Source of the DNA: Sphingobacteriia bacterium
GTDB taxonomy: Bacteria; Bacteroidota; Bacteroidia; Chitinophagales; Chitinophagaceae
Reading direction: 5' to 3'
Length of the DNA stretch: 64,000 bases
Assembly (NCBI GenBank): GCA_015999745.1
Contig: JAECQP010000002.1
Location: forward strand, 48,438 to 112,437
Positions 63,434 to 64,000 of the stretch are shown one piece after another. How positions within the stretch are numbered: the first letter of the stretch is position 1; the number at the start of each line of letters is the position of its first letter. The notes beneath the pieces were generated by a model, which did no database searches, had not been told where the DNA came from, and saw only the letters and a list, made by a program, of their open reading frames with translations. The position numbers and the translations under genes were made by a program.

Positions 63434-64000
63434 ATGAACACCGGAATAATGGCCAAACTGAGAAATAAGCATTTCATGTCGCTGGCAGGAAATGTGGCCA
63501 TGGCCGGTCTGGCGATGCTGACCGTTGCCCTGCTCTACCGGTCGCTCAGCCTCGAAGAAATCGGCTATTGGTTTTTTTATCAAACCCTGTTTATGCTGAT
63601 CGATACCTTCAGAACAGGGTTCTTACAGGTGGCGCTGATCAAATTTTATACAGGTACGGAACCCAGGCGGGCCAATGAAGTACTTGGCTCTGTGTGGTAT
63701 CTGGCTTTGTTGATCACAGTTATCATGATTGGCATAAACCTCTCACTGGCGCCCTTTATGGGCTCCATCACCAATACCGGTTTGCTTGTTACCATCCAAT
63801 GGTTTGGGATCACTTTTCTGGCAACATTGCCTTCATCTATCGCCTCCTGGATTCAGCAGTCGGATCAGCGGTTCGACCGCCTGCTTATTTTGCGGGTGAT
63901 CAATCAGGGTTCGTTCATCATTAGCGTGGTGTTGCTGATACTGTTCAGGGAAATGAGTCTGCAGATGATTATGCTGGTGAATGCTATATCCAATGCGTTG
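63434..64000 (+). CDS. Polysaccharide flippase, MOP/Wzx family (cut by window end)
   Basis: The first 189 codons of a membrane protein starting MNTGIMAKLRNKHFMSLAGN. Five to six hydrophobic helices are visible, including VAMAGLAMLTVALLYRSLSLEEIGYWFFYQTL, a typical Wzx/MviN first pair, and LLITVIMIGINLSLAPFM. It would flip lipid-linked repeat units. The 3' part is outside the window. Confidence 0.82.
   Translation, partial: MNTGIMAKLRNKHFMSLAGNVAMAGLAMLTVALLYRSLSLEEIGYWFFYQTLFMLIDTFRTGFLQVALIKFYTGTEPRRANEVLGSVWYLALLITVIMIGINLSLAPFMGSITNTGLLVTIQWFGITFLATLPSSIASWIQQSDQRFDRLLILRVINQGSFIISVVLLILFREMSLQMIMLVNAISNAL

Overview
The window looks like a chromosome segment of a Bacteroidota member, most likely close to the Chitinophagaceae. 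The signs are a SusC/SusD pair behind an ECF sigma factor and a FecR anti-sigma factor, promoters of the TTTG-N18-20-TAnnTTTG type, an almost complete lack of Shine-Dalgarno sites except in front of rpsU, and the families present (DUF6520, HscA-like chaperone, Bacteroidota-type GDSL and M13 proteins). No taxonomic marker was compared against a database, so this rests on gene content.

Layout. 1-3.9 kb: end of a sugar aminotransferase gene, then ugd, a UDP-glucuronate decarboxylase gene and rfbD (nucleotide-sugar synthesis), then a mono-haem lipoprotein. 5-13.6 kb: ECF sigma, FecR, SusC, SusD and a thioredoxin-fold protein, facing a DUF6520 peptide gene and a MauE-type membrane protein gene. 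14.5-16.8 kb: gene-poor DNA with many hairpins, a duplicated structured repeat, an inverted-repeat element and tRNA-Gln. 16.9-20.4 kb (minus strand): a six-gene operon with ECF sigma, zinc-finger anti-sigma, a cysteine-repeat RiPP precursor, a DUF692/MNIO enzyme, a DUF2063 partner and DoxX. This is a bufferin/HvfABC-like metal-peptide system and the most interesting locus here. 20.5-27.2 kb: GDSL hydrolase, tyrS, RDD protein, hscA, ribE, rpsU, xerC-like recombinase and hpf.

27.3-45.5 kb is the ancient translation/transcription block: tRNA-Thr, Tyr, Gly, Thr, tuf, tRNA-Trp, secE, nusG, rplK, rplA, rplJ, rplL, rpoB, rpoC. The tRNA-tuf order is that of Escherichia coli thrU-tyrU-glyT-thrT-tufB. 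The block is broken twice: by a glycosyltransferase/fdtA/fdtB sugar cassette between nusG and rplK, and by an M13 peptidase gene between rplL and rpoB. rplK and rpoB each have their own strong promoter, which explains how the block tolerates the insertions.

45.6-50.4 kb: OmpH/Skp-like chaperone, amino-acid permease, heptose kinase, isoaspartyl peptidase and ispD. 50.4-54.5 kb (minus) and 54.7-64 kb (plus): two facing surface-polysaccharide blocks. The plus block contains a receiver protein, a receiver-like/phosphoglycosyl-transferase fusion, a short TolC-like protein, a Wzc-like protein lacking a tyrosine tail, glycosyltransferases, a small membrane protein, a ligase/polymerase and a flippase cut by the window end. 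Together with the sugar-nucleotide genes at 0-3.3 kb and the fdtAB cassette, much of this window serves exopolysaccharide or O-antigen assembly.
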